64,000 nt of DNA from Bullera alba (Eukaryota > Basidiomycota > Tremellomycetes > Tremellales > Bulleraceae), in NCBI GenBank assembly GCA_001600095.1, contig BCIX01000001.1, positions 7,899,198-7,963,197 of the forward strand, read 5' to 3'. The notes beneath the pieces were generated by a model. It saw nothing but the letters and a program-made list of their open reading frames with translations, searched no databases and was not told the origin of the DNA. The translations under genes and the position numbers were made by a program. How positions within the stretch are numbered: position 1 is the stretch's first letter; each line of letters begins with the position of its first letter. Shown piece by piece: positions 34,498-44,884 of this stretch.

Positions 34498-36752
34498 CTA
34501 CTCTCTCCCTTTGCGCTTCTGGCTCGCCTTGATCATGTCCCTTTTCTTCTTGCTCTGCTCTAGAGCCACATCCCGACCTGCCCCGCCAATGTCCTTTCTC
34601 TTGACTGGCGCCTTTGCCCGCTCCTTCTTCTGGTTCTTACTGGGCTTCGGCATGTCCAGCATGTATGGAGGCACAAAGCATCCAGAGGCCTGAAGGACGT
34701 TGGCGATCGTTCGTAAATGCGGAGCATCCTCGTTTGAGAAGAAGGTGATAGCTCGACCTGGTCGTCCTGCTCGGCCTGTACGCCCAATTCGATGGATGTA
34801 GGATTGTGTCGTTTGTGGGAAGTCTATCAGCTTTGTCAGCTCTTGATCACAGCGAGGAAGTCGCCTTGACAAGATGACAGGACGTTGGCATCATAATGTT
34901 TGATGAGGATGATGGATCATACCAGGAAACAGGCACCACTCACCATAGTTCACTACCACCTTGACCCCTCGGAAGTCCATACCCCTAGCCAAGACCTCCG
35001 TGACGACCAACATCCATACCTCCCCTCGTCTGAACTTTGCAATAGCCTCATCCCGCTTCGACTTTGCTTTTGAGCCATGCACCACTTCTGCCCTCACTCC
35101 ATCCAGCACCAAGGTCTTGTACAGGTCTTCCGCTCGGGCAATCGACTGGACAAAGATCAGAGAGGGGTAGGGCAATTCGCCCGAAGTGATCATATTCCGC
35201 AGAGCGAGGGATTTGCCAGATTCGGAACCGGTGTACAGGAGTGATTGGGCGACGGTGGATACTGCCGAATCTCTACAGAGCAAGCATTTGTCAGCCCGGT
35301 TGCCCACATACACCAATCGATGGAAGTCCGCTGTGTTTGGAGGAAGAGCTGAACACCTATTGATGACTCGACCACAGACTCACTTGACACCGACGACGAC
35401 TCTCACCCCTCCATCCCTCAGCCACTTCTTGGCAATCTCCTCCGATCCAGCCGGCATGGTAGCGGACAAAAAGGTCTTTTGCACCGTACTTGATACCGCA
35501 GCAAGGATGGGCTCGACTTGAGGGCGGAAATCCTTGGATAGCAATCGGTCACTCTCGTCGAGGATGATGTGGCGGGTTCTGCAAACATGGGATCAGCAAT
35601 AAGTCGTCTGGATATTGGGGGGATCCCGAGACGGGAATTGGCTTACCTAGACAACGACACCAGTTTCCTCTCCAGTAAATGATGCAGTCGCTCCGGTGTC
35701 GCGATCAGGAAGTCGAGTCCGAGAGCGGCTGAGTCTTCAACATCGTCATCGGCCTCGGATTCCGTATCTCCCTCTGCTTGAGCACTGTCCTGCGCGAACT
35801 CATTCACGCTGCCTGTAGATTCGGCATCCGAAGCGTCCTCGTCTCCGCTCTCGTCTTCGTCCTCCTCGTCCTCCTCGGAATCACCGCCTGCGGCTCCTTC
35901 AGAAGTCGACGCCCAGGAGTTGTACTTTGACCCAGGGGCACTGGCGCAAATAGCCCTCTCGGTCGCTTTTGTCAGAACCATCGCTCTCCAAGCTCTGCCC
36001 CTGGTGACTGCCTTGAGGACCGCTCGGATCTGAATGGCGAGGTCGTACGTCGGTACCAGCACGATCGAGCGTATACCCCTTGCATCATCCTTCTCACCAT
36101 CCACATCCCTCTGCTCTGCCTCCTCATCGCTGTCGTCGGCTCCAGTGGCTCGTCTTCGGATGACTTTTGAGGGGTCTTGGAGTCGAACTATGGTAGGGAG
36201 GAGGTACGATAGCGTTTTGCCCGATCCCGTGGGTGCGATACACATTGTGTCCCTTCCGGAGAGTACGCTGCCGCCGACGGCACACTGCACTCCCCAGAGA
36301 GAATGGATATTGGCCCCGGAAAGCGCTTTCAAGAGCGGCTTCCCCGCGGACGATGACAAGGCGGTATTCTCGTGCGTCGTCAGCGATGGCAGGTTCGGGT
36401 GTAGTGACGAGGGCAGGGGTTCAACGCCTGACAGCGTGATCTTTTGCTTTGGCGGCTCGACCCTTTCTTCATTCTCCTCCAGCTCGTCGTCCTCTTCTCC
36501 TACAGTATCTTCATCCTCATCCTCCTCTGTGGCTGGTTTCGCCTTGGTAGCGTGCGAGTGGTCTCCGAAGAAGTCGAGGTTGGCGGGCAGAACTCCGCTG
36601 GCACCACCCGGAACTTCCTTCTCTTTGCCCTTTCTGCTCTTCTTGCCCGACTTTGACGACGAGGCCGGGTTGAACAGCTCGAAATCGCGTTTGAAGCGGG
36701 ACTTGTCGAAACGAGCTCCGCCCGCGGTGAGGAGGTTGAACGTGCTTGCCAT
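34498..36752 (-). CDS. ROK1: DEAD-box RNA helicase Rok1-like
   Basis: ATG at 36752 ([20 protein letters not shown]), preferred over in-frame upstream ATGs because Rok1 proteins start this way. Basic/acidic N-terminus, then helicase motif I (APTGSGKT), Ia (VPTYDLAIQ), motif II as DESD ([11 protein letters not shown]), III (LSATMPAG), IV/V ([14 protein letters not shown]) and VI ([16 protein letters not shown]). Two strongly acidic inserts occur: one before the core, and a larger one between Ia and the ATPERL motif (roughly 36000-35740). The C-terminus is lysine-rich ([14 protein letters not shown]). Rok1 acts in the nucleolus on early 18S pre-rRNA processing and helps release snR30 in yeast. 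Several 50-70 nt introns lie in the 3' half. DESD in place of DEAD changes the third motif residue only. Confidence 0.9.
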
Positions 36753-37197
36753 GGTGGTAGCGTCTGGGAATAGGGCGCTGCTGAATTGTCGCTGTTCACA
36801 GGAGAGTAGAGTATGCTTGAAGTATGCAGTCAGTGACTCTGTGCAACCTTTGTGTACAATTTTGCAGCTCGTCCAAAAATCCTCCAGGTCGACCTCCACC
36901 GGGCTGCGCCGGCACTCAAGCAATTAGAGTTTTGTAATTGGGCACCCTAATGATCAATACGAATCCGAAACTTGCGATGGATCAGATCCTAATCAACCAC
37001 ATTAGCATTTGCCCCAGGGGTGAATGCCGCCCGGTGCCCCGCTTGTCCGATCGCTGTTTTGCAACGCGATCGATTGGACGGCCAGTAACAAGCAAAAGAT
37101 CAGTCGGGCTGCCTGGGGCTGCTTCACGAGCTACGATATCAGCATACAGCTCGACAAGCACTTCAGCGGAGATATCAGTCGACCGGCAGCATTCACC
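36753..37197. other. Divergent promoter with possible N-terminal extension of NTH1
   Basis: 445 bp separate the ATGs of ROK1 (minus) and NTH1 (plus). From 37024 an ATG reads in frame for 58 codons into the NTH1 ATG at 37198. The product is Arg/Lys/Ser-containing with few acidic residues. It may be a mitochondrial form of the enzyme or simply untranslated leader. Confidence 0.5.
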
Positions 37198-39060
37198 ATG
37201 GCCTCGCTTCGATCCACAACATCTGCGGCCAATCCCCGAGTCAGTCTGATTTCCCTAGACCCTGCTCCATCGCAGAGTCTCCCGGAATCGACCGGTTTCA
37301 CGTCGTTGCGCCGGACCACCCGATCGACATTTAGGAGCGACAACGGGGCGCAGCATGGCGGCGATGAATTCAGCTATGCTAGCAGCTCGACAGACGTGTA
37401 CTCTGCCCAAGGCATGCTTGTCAAGCGAGAAATGGAGATCGACAGCCCGGTCGACGCTCCACTCCCAGAGACCCCGAAACGGCGCAAGGTGGCTCAAACT
37501 CCAACTCCAACGACCGAATCCCCCGCCAGAACCATGGAGACCCTTCGGACTGGCAGCTCGACACGTAGATCAAAGCGGAGTGCCAATATCGAGGACGTCA
37601 AGCCCGAGATACCTATAACTCAGCTGAAACGAGAGTCCGAGTCCAAACCCAATGGTGTGGGAAGCATGAGTACACCCAAAACGACGCCAAAGAAGGCTTT
37701 GCCGCTGCTAGCCCTGGAAAAGCCCCACCCGGAGCCGGCAAAGTGGAGAGAGCAGTATCGGCTCATTGAGCACATGCGAAAGGGTATAATCGCTCCAGTT
37801 GATGATATGTAAGTCTTCACCGGTCAGTCTTTCAGCAGTATGGCTGACGTCGTGATACAGGGGATGTGAGAGACCTCGGACGAGTAAAGACGCAGATCCA
37901 AAGGTGAGTCAATCGTCCTTATCTCTCGACACAAGAGATCCTGATCCCCCGACGGCATTGAGTTTGATATCGACTGTATCACCCGCACTCGCCGCGAGCT
38001 GACGGACTTTTCTAGACGATCCGCTTCCACGTCCTCATCTCCCTCATGCTCTCATCCCAGACGAAAGACGCTATCACCTCACAAGCCGTCACCAACCTGC
38101 ATCAAACCCTGCCCGGGGGGCTGACTGCCGAATCGCTCGCGTCGGCAGAGGTCCAGGTCGTGCAGGACTGTATCAACAAAGTAGGCTTTTGGCGCCGAAA
38201 GACCGAATACATCCAAGATGCAGCCAGACACCTCCTGGCGGTGGAGGGGGAGATGAATGGAGATGTGCCGAACACTCTAGAAGGGTTGTGCGAGCTGAGG
38301 GGGGTAGGGCCAAAGATGGCCTTTCTGTGTTTACAGTGCGCGTGGGATATGTGAGTGGGACGAGGGTGGATTCCGCGTGAGCCTCTGCTAAACGATATTA
38401 TGCCTATCTGCTCGCCTTCACCCATACCTCACTCTCATCACAATCTCATCCTATCCGCTCTACCTGTCTCGACACCTCGGATTTTCATTACCACACCCGC
38501 GCCACGGCCCTCACATTCGCATCACCTGATCTCTTCCTGATACCTCATCTCCCACTGCGCTTCTTTCACTCGCTACACCTACTTGGTGACATAGTAACGC
38601 GGGCATTGGAGTCGACGTGCACGTACACCGCATTACCAACCGGCTCAAATGGCACAAACCGCCGACGCAAACTGCAGAACAGACCAGACTCAACTTGCAG
38701 TCCTGGCTCCCGCCGTCCTTGCACAAAGCAATCAATCCTCTCATGGTGGGCTTTGGCCAAGTGATCTGTCTGCCCGTCGGACCCAGATGCGATCATTGCC
38801 TGTTGGGCCAGGAGAAGATCTGTCCTTCGCGGATAGCGAATGTCAGGAGTGAGGGGAGGAAAGAGGTGGTTTATACCTATAAACCGGAGACGGAGGAGGA
38901 GAGGACCACCGGAAGAGCAGGAGCGCTCTTGACAGGGGTGACAAAGCTCGAGGTCATGTACGACGAGGACGTGGTGAAGGAAGAGATTGGCGGTACTGAT
39001 GGACCAGGGGAGGTTCTGACCGTGACGAGTATCACAGAGGTCAAGCAGGAGATCCAGTGA
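37198..39060 (+). CDS. NTH1: Endonuclease III homologue (bifunctional DNA glycosylase/AP lyase)
   Basis: ATG at 37198; stop at 39058-39060. A long, basic, low-complexity N-terminus (about 200 residues) precedes the glycosylase: [15 protein letters not shown], the helix [14 protein letters not shown] with the catalytic lysine, the helix-hairpin-helix [14 protein letters not shown], then [10 protein letters not shown] with the catalytic aspartate. The iron-sulfur loop is C-x6-C-x2-C-x7-C ([11 protein letters not shown] ... KICPS). The last gap is seven residues, where bacterial Nth has five. Introns: 37810, 37903, and a long pyrimidine-rich one of about 247 nt (38351-38597) joining CAWDI to [10 protein letters not shown]. 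It removes oxidised pyrimidines in nucleus and/or mitochondria in base-excision repair. The C-terminal 60 residues are acidic and not part of the fold. Confidence 0.9.
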
Positions 39061-39700
39061 AGATAGCAGGGTGGCGGGGGGACTGGAAGAACGGAATGCC
39101 GACAACACCATCACCTCTTAGAGCCAGTCCATCCTCCCGACTCACCGTGGCCATGGCATCTGGATCGTGTCTCCCGCCTTCAAGGATATACGGGGTAACG
39201 GAAATCAATCCTCAGTCTCTCGATACTGGCGGTTTCCAGGAACTAAATGAGGTTATGGGAGTGATGATCATCCCGAAAGTCAAGCAGGAGATCCAGTCAA
39301 AGGCAGGATGTATGGAAGCAGCCGAGGCGGCACCGGATCGACATCCTCTCCACTTGACGGTAGTGCGACATCGACCGTTCACGATCACGACATTCACACA
39401 CTAGCCTTCACTTGCACAGGTTGGACGTCAAGCCGGTTGGTCAACATCGACGGTACAACTTACCTCAGCAAATGACGAAGTGTGTTCTGCTCTTCATCTC
39501 CATAGCAGCGAGGCTGTATACAGAACGCCACGGAGCGATGTCTAGTAGGCCAACGACTCATATATGATGCATAATGATCTATAGAGCTTAAGTAGTAGCC
39601 ATCATACCTCTATATCGTGCTTGGCAACTCTGTCTACATCTCCCCGTCACCTCAACAATGGGGCCTCATCGCTGCCTTCTCACTCGTACCACGGCATTCC
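39061..39700. other. Convergent 3' region
   Basis: 640 bp between the ends of NTH1 (plus) and the epimerase (minus). Just after the NTH1 stop, the sequence gtcaagcaggagatccagt recurs at about 39279-39298, a copy of the last codons of NTH1 (39040-39058). This suggests a small local duplication of the 3' coding end. No gene is seen. Confidence 0.5.
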
Positions 39701-40597
39701 CTACTGCTGCACGTAATCTCTCCAATTGTGCTCCTCCTCGAACCCAAGCATCTTCCTCGCCTTGATATTGGTCAAAGGCGCCTCGTACTCCTCCAGCTCT
39801 CTGGTGATCTTGACTCCAGGGCATTCTCGCTCGAGGAACTTCTTTGTCGGCTCATTTAGCGTGATCGTATTGTTGGTCGCGTTGAACACCTGGAAACCAA
39901 GGCCGGACGTCTGGAAAGCGCAATGACACAACTTGCCCAGATCCCTAGCGTCGATATAACTCCAAGCGTTCCTCTTCCTACTTGGCGGATCGGCAATGTA
40001 CTTTGGGAAATCCCTGGCGTACTCGTGGGGTTCGATGACGTTTCCAATTCGGAAGGCGTAAATGTCCGTTTGGCCGGCGTACCGCCTAGCAAAGCTTCTC
40101 GCGATTCTCTCCCCGCAGAGCTTTGACGTGGCGTACGAGTCTTCCGGGTCGCAGTCGTAATCTTCCTCCAGGGGGAAAGAGTGGTAGTCGCTCTCGCCCT
40201 GGGTGAAGCATACTCCATACACGGTCTCGGAGGAGGCGATGATGACTTTCTTGATGCCCAATTTGCATGCTGCCTCGATGACATTGTACGTCTGCTTGAC
40301 GTTGGAGGCGAACATCTCCGAGTCGGGCACGAGGAGGTTTCGGGCGTAGGCGGCAAAGTGGACCACGGCGTCAGGCAGGGGTGGTCGTTCGGGTAGGGAG
40401 TATTCTGACATGTCGAAGTGGGAGGTGAAGGCGTTGAAGACTTGGCCAGAGTCGGTAAGATCAGTCTTTAGGGTGTATACGTCTGGATTGTCGAGCGGGA
40501 TGAGATCGAGATTGAGCACTTTGTGTCCTTGAGATAGCAAGTAGGGGATGGCATGTTTGCCGGCCTTGCCTGATCCTCCGGTGAAGACGATTCTCAT
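39701..40597 (-). CDS. NAD-dependent epimerase/dehydratase (extended SDR)
   Basis: Intron-free, 298 residues. Begins MRIVFTGGSGKAGKH (GxxGxxG cofactor turn). Then HFAAYARN, SSETVYG, and the active-site pair YATSK (YxxxK) after EEDYDCDPEDS. The family's RIGNVIEP and YIDARDLGKL segments follow. The closest general family is the UDP-glucose 4-epimerase-like extended SDR group with NAD(P). The substrate is probably a nucleotide sugar or uronate, but a precise activity such as uronate dehydrogenase cannot be fixed by eye. No signal peptide is present, so it should be cytosolic. Length is at the short end of the group. Confidence 0.83.
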   Translation of the reverse strand: MRIVFTGGSGKAGKHAIPYLLSQGHKVLNLDLIPLDNPDVYTLKTDLTDSGQVFNAFTSHFDMSEYSLPERPPLPDAVVHFAAYARNLLVPDSEMFASNVKQTYNVIEAACKLGIKKVIIASSETVYGVCFTQGESDYHSFPLEEDYDCDPEDSYATSKLCGERIARSFARRYAGQTDIYAFRIGNVIEPHEYARDFPKYIADPPSRKRNAWSYIDARDLGKLCHCAFQTSGLGFQVFNATNNTITLNEPTKKFLERECPGVKITRELEEYEAPLTNIKARKMLGFEEEHNWRDYVQQ

Positions 40598-41272
40598 GAT
40601 GCGCGGTTGAGTGGTGTGCGTATGGGTGGTAGGCGGACAAATGGCACACTGATAGCCTTTTCGATTGTCAATGAATTGTCAACGTTATGTAGAAGGAAGA
40701 ACAACACCCCCACACCACCCTAGCAGCCCTATATACCCCCTTGCCAACTCGCTATCCGCCAAGTATCCTCCGACGCCGGCCTCTCGGCCCTTCTCGCCGG
40801 CGTGACAACAAATGACCTCCACCTGAAGAGATCTCGAGATCGGGAATGACGACGGGTGGAGGTCAAGTGCCTGGCCGGTACACGCGCCGATATTAAGCCG
40901 AGACGGGTGAGATCGTGGGAAGCCATAGTGCGTCAGCTCGCTGGTCTAGGCTGGTCCCGCCTTTCCTGCGGGTGGGATTCAAGTGGGATTGCTCTCTTGT
41001 TTTGTGACTCCGCATGCTCGACCGAGTCAGATCCATCCATCAAGCGCACTCTGATATCGGATACACTGGCACTGCGAGCTCATCGATATGGTTCTCAACG
41101 ATCTCGGATGCTCATCACTCATGCATCGCAAATCCCAATCGCACACTACGGTCTACACTCTACGTCACGCACGTCTCACTTCATCCTTCAGGCTCCATTA
41201 CCACCCTGGCCTTGGATCGGTCTCTGCCCCTCTTGACCCTGCTCGACTCACCAATCAAGCGTGATCACAAGA
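40598..41272. other. Intergenic region left of the paralogue array
   Basis: 675 bp: epimerase promoter and 3' flank of the first array gene. No gene, repeat or RNA is recognised. Confidence 0.5.
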
Positions 41273-41769
41273 TCACTCCTGTGACTCCATAGGTGGCCAT
41301 AAGGCCAACAGCGTCGCCGCCTTTGAGTTTCGGGAGGCCAGAGCGGCCAGGGCTGCTCGCATACCGCCAGTTGATGTCGGATTCTCCAAAGACTCCTCCA
41401 TCACATCCAAGACTTCGCATGCCTCTTTCAATGCGCCGACGCTCTGGGAGAATCGAGTCTCCGTGAGAGTTCTAATCGAATCAGTCTTGTAGAACAGACG
41501 CCTCACCCGAGAACCATTGTGACTCTCCAAATCTTTGATACACTCTTCGACATCATCTAGTTCTTGTTTGAACAGGTATACGGAGAGCTCAGGGATTTGG
41601 TGAGTCGCTCTGGTGATGTTGTCGATGGATTCTTTGCGCCACTGATCTTATTGAAAGCCGTCCATAGGTCGGTGAACTTCACGTCGTCCTTTGACTTGGA
41701 CCCGATACCAGCGACAGTCGCCTTGAAGGCGCTGATCAACTCGTCAGGAATGGTAGCGGATGACGACAT
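41273..41769 (-). pseudogene. Array member 1, small helical protein (frameshifted)
   Basis: Starts MSSSATIPDELISAFKATVA and runs through GSKSKDDVKFTDLWTAFNKI like members 2 and 3. The homologous frame then changes by one base near 41649: WRKESIDNITRATHQ continues in another frame to ...RRLFYKTDSIRTLTETRFSQ, the family's C-terminal motif, ending in PPMESQE with the stop at 41273. No normal intron fixes the shift (the only GT-AG span there is 33 nt and opens a stopped frame). Predicted all-helical, no signal peptide, no membrane segment. Family unknown. It is either a young pseudogene or a sequence error. Confidence 0.6.
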
Positions 41770-41941
41770 GCTTGTTGACGGCTGGAATGTAAGTGAAGGA
41801 ATCAGATGGGAAAGCTAGAGAAGGACGAGACTTGGGAGTCTTTGGTGAGCCTTTCGAGGTGTTCAAGAGGTGCATTGTGGTTGAGTCATACCGCCACCCA
41901 CGTAGGTAAGCAGGCCAATCACCGCTCCTTTGAGAGGGTAT

Positions 41942-42181
41942 GATCTCGCTGAATTCAGATGTCACAGAGGACCACTCCTATGTCCGCGACCACCCTCGAA
42001 CGCTTGCTTGGCCTTCAAGCAGTATCGACGAGATGGGTCTAGCGTTCGAGTACTGCTGTACTAGCAGGTGAGTGAACCCATCGTGTCTCCTCTGCGGCTT
42101 GATCTCGCTAACGAAGTCTTTCACAGATGACCACTCCTAAGCCCGTGATCGCCGTTTAACGCTTGGGGCAAGATCATACGA
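41942..42181 (-). repeat. Array upstream cassette, copies a and b
   Basis: Two related units start at 41942 and 42101 on the plus strand (gatctcgct, a short gap, then cacagaggaccactcct or cacagatgaccactcct). They lie about 170-410 bp upstream of array member 1. Close relatives start at 42933, 43093, 43194, 44264 and 44404, upstream of members 2 and 3. They mark repeated duplication of gene plus upstream region. Confidence 0.7.
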
Positions 42182-42319
42182 TTGGTGCATCGCGCACTAC
42201 GGCATGCAGGTCTTCTCCTTCCAGTCTCAGAGGACACTTAGCTTCCCTCGAGCTTGTGTCTCTCGCTCTCAACTCTCTACCTTTCAGATCCTGCTGCGCT
42301 CCATGTTGGATCCTCAAGA

Positions 42320-42760
42320 TCAGTCCTCAGGTGACAGTCCCTCAGTGATGCGTACTGCCGCCTTGCCTATGTACCTAGCAAGGTTCATGCGCTCACGCAG
42401 TTTTTCCAGCTTATTGATCTTCTCACTAAATCGATCTTCTTTGGACTTTCTCGTCACCGCAGTCACGTACGACAGACGCGTCATCAGCCCAGCCTTGCTG
42501 TCGGCCTCCAACTCTTGGATGCTCGATTCAATCGTCTTCAATAGACCGGTATATGTCGTCACGACGGTCTCCTTGGACTCCTCGAGTAAGTCATCGGTAA
42601 GGGCGTCGCTTGATGCTTTGAGTTGGGAACTGAAGGCAGTGAAAGCGGCGCGGAGCTCTGCGAAGTCGACCTCGCTCTTGGAGGCCTTGGATCCGATACT
42701 GGCGGCAGCAGTCTTGAAGGCGCTGATCAACTTGTCCGAAGCAGTAGCGGAAGATGACAT
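42320..42760 (-). CDS. Array member 2, small helical protein
   Basis: Intact single exon, 146 residues. N-terminus MSSSATASDKLISAFKTAAA; middle DFAELRAAFTAFSSQLKAS and DALTDDLLEESKETV; then SIQELEADSKAGLMTRLSYV and the family motif TRKSKEDRFSEKINKLEKLR. Heptad-like spacing of Leu/Ile/Ala suggests a helical bundle or coiled coil. No signal peptide, TM segment or cysteine is present. Alignment with member 3 is strong over the whole length. No known family is recognised. Expansion and divergence of such signal-less paralogues suggest lineage-specific selection; the function is unknown. Confidence 0.72.
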   Translation of the reverse strand: MSSSATASDKLISAFKTAAASIGSKASKSEVDFAELRAAFTAFSSQLKASSDALTDDLLEESKETVVTTYTGLLKTIESSIQELEADSKAGLMTRLSYVTAVTRKSKEDRFSEKINKLEKLRERMNLARYIGKAAVRITEGLSPED

Positions 42761-42932
42761 GCTTGCTGAAAATCTGCGACGTCAATCTGGTGAACGATGA
42801 AGAAGAACAAGGAGAATGACGAGGCTACGCTTTGAGCAGCTTATGAGATCGTGAGTCATATTATACTTTAACGACTCGCAGCATCAGGCAAGTAAGGTAA
42901 GTACCCCCGTTGTCTCTCCTTTGAGTAAAGTC

Positions 42933-43250
42933 GATCTCGCTAAATTGAACTGTCACAGAGGACCACTCCTATGTCCGCAACCACCCTTGAACGCTTGGTT
43001 GGCCTTCGAGCAGAGTCGACGAGATGGGTCAAGCGTTCGAGAACTGCTGTACTTGCAGGTGAGTAAAACTCATCGTATCTCCTTTGCGGCTTGATCTCGC
43101 TAACGTAGTCTGTCTCAGTCTCAGATGACCACACCTATGCCCCGCGATCACCCTTCGAGGCTTGGTGCAAGATCATAACTCATGAGTAAAGTCGATCTCG
43201 CCAAATTGATTTGTCTCCGACGACCTCTCCTCTCAGCGTGCTCAACCTAG
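42933..43250 (-). repeat. Array upstream cassette, copies c, d and partial e
   Basis: Units at 42933, 43093 and 43194, upstream of array member 2. Copy c matches copy a over more than 100 bp, including ccttgaacgcttggttggcc versus ccctcgaacgcttgcttggc. The third is degraded after the first 50 bp. Confidence 0.65.
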
Positions 43251-43683
43251 GACGCGTTGTCGGCCGGCTAGGAGAGCAACGATAGGGTTCTACCGTCTGA
43301 GTAGGCAAGTACACCGGTCGTCCCTTGTTTGACTTAAGTCTCGCTAACCCAACTACCCAAGACGCTACAGGATGATTGACGAGCCCGACACTCTGATCCT
43401 CTGACCCTCTGTCACTGTCGCTAAACATTTTTCGGCTCTTGACGCAGACCTCTGACTCCTGACCAAGGTCTGATCACCACGGCGCTACTAGCATCATAGC
43501 GGAGACTCGCAGATATTTGCTCAAGGTTGACGGCCTGACTCACGAGCATGACTATGCATCGCGTCCGGTCGCTACCACGCAGCTAATCCGCCGACGTCCT
43601 AGATCTCTCTTCTCTGGAGCTCTCCACTCTCCCTCGTACTCCCTCATTTAGGGGATCTGCCAGATACAATGGAGGCCTAACGG

Positions 43684-44121
43684 TCACTCAGCTGACTCTA
43701 ATCGGGCGGCCAAACGATTCGTCTTTCTGCTTATCAACGTAGTACTGTCCATGCTCACTCGAGACCCCTCCAACGAGGTGACCTTTTGGCTGAATCGATC
43801 TTCCTTGGAGTTCCTCGTCATCGGAGTCTTGTAAGTAAGACGCTTCATTCGACCGGCTTTGCTGTCCGTCTCCAGGTCATCGATACTGGTTTTGATTGCC
43901 GCCAAGGCATCGGTGTATACCTGCATGGTCATCGGGTCAAGACCCTCGTCGCTTACCGCGACAAGAGCATCAATCGATGCTTGAACTTGCTCACTGTATT
44001 CGGTGAAAGAGGCGTTGAGCTCGGTGAAGTCGATGTCGCCCTTGGACTTGGACCCGATACTCTCGGCTGTCGCTTTGGAAGAGCTGATCAACTTGTTTGA
44101 GGCGGTGACAGAAGATGACAT
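43684..44121 (-). CDS. Array member 3, small helical protein
   Basis: Intact single exon, 145 residues from the ATG at 44121 (MSSSVTASNKLISSSKATAE); upstream in-frame ATG at 44226 is less likely because the other members all begin MSS. Conserved blocks: GSKSKGDIDFTELNASFTEY, QVQASIDAL, SIDDLETDSKAGRMKRLTYK and TRNSKEDRFSQKVTSLEGSR. It shares nearly every block with member 2. Soluble, helical, without signal peptide. The C-terminus (ISRKTNRLAARLESAE) is basic. Function unknown. Confidence 0.72.
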   Translation of the reverse strand: MSSSVTASNKLISSSKATAESIGSKSKGDIDFTELNASFTEYSEQVQASIDALVAVSDEGLDPMTMQVYTDALAAIKTSIDDLETDSKAGRMKRLTYKTPMTRNSKEDRFSQKVTSLEGSRVSMDSTTLISRKTNRLAARLESAE

Positions 44122-44263
44122 GTTTGCTGAAGATTTGAATGTAGTTTCCGGTAAGTGTGAGAATGGGGAGACAGAGAAGAACCAAGACCTGCCGGGGTTT
44201 ATATGTGTACTGTGCTGGACCATCATCGTAAGTCCTGCGGTTCTCCTTTCTTTGTGAGACCTC

Positions 44264-44490
44264 GACCTCGCTAAAGTCGCATGTCACAGAGAAGCCTCCC
44301 TTAGTACTGATCTCCCGTGAACGCTTGTCCGCCTTCAAGCAGAAGCATGACGAAGGTTCCAGCGCTGTGCGTCACCCGAGCTGCTTGTGCGCACTCCTGC
44401 CTTGACCTCGCTAGAGTCGGTCGTCAGAGAGCATCACTCCTGTGTGCCCATTGCCCCTTGAACGGTTGCTCGGCCTTCAAGCACAATCAT
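44264..44490 (-). repeat. Array upstream cassette, copies f and g
   Basis: Two units starting at 44264 and 44404 (gacctcgct, then tcacagaga or tcagagagc, then cttgt/gctcggccttcaagca). They lie upstream of array member 3. They are more diverged from copies a-d than those are from each other, as expected for an older duplication. Confidence 0.6.
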
Positions 44491-44884
44491 CGCAAGGGTT
44501 CCAGACTGGTGAGTGATGATTCCACGGCGAAGCTTCAGCTGACCCCAGCAGCCTCTGGCTCTGCAGCTCTCTTACTTGTCCTTGGAACGCTAGGGCGGCG
44601 ACGTGACACTGATACTTTCCCGGTCTATGCTGGCGGTTCACTCAAACCATCGTTGCTATGAGGCAGCTAGGGCTGGCCACATACAGGGCACCGCAGCTAT
44701 CGGGCCATTGGGACACTTTATACCGTGCAACTCGCGACTAGCCTCCCTCAGCACTGGCACTCATGCATCGCATACTATGCCACGGCCCACGCACGTCAAT
44801 CATCTACCAACGTCCACCGCTTGCAAGATTGTCCCTCCACGGATCGCATCTCTGGCGACCCCTGCTCACTGCAGCGTTATGATG

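Noticed and set aside
36034..36927. 297-codon plus-strand frame opposite ROK1
   Set aside because: It is the complement of the helicase N-terminal half, serine-rich from the acidic tracts, and has no own features.
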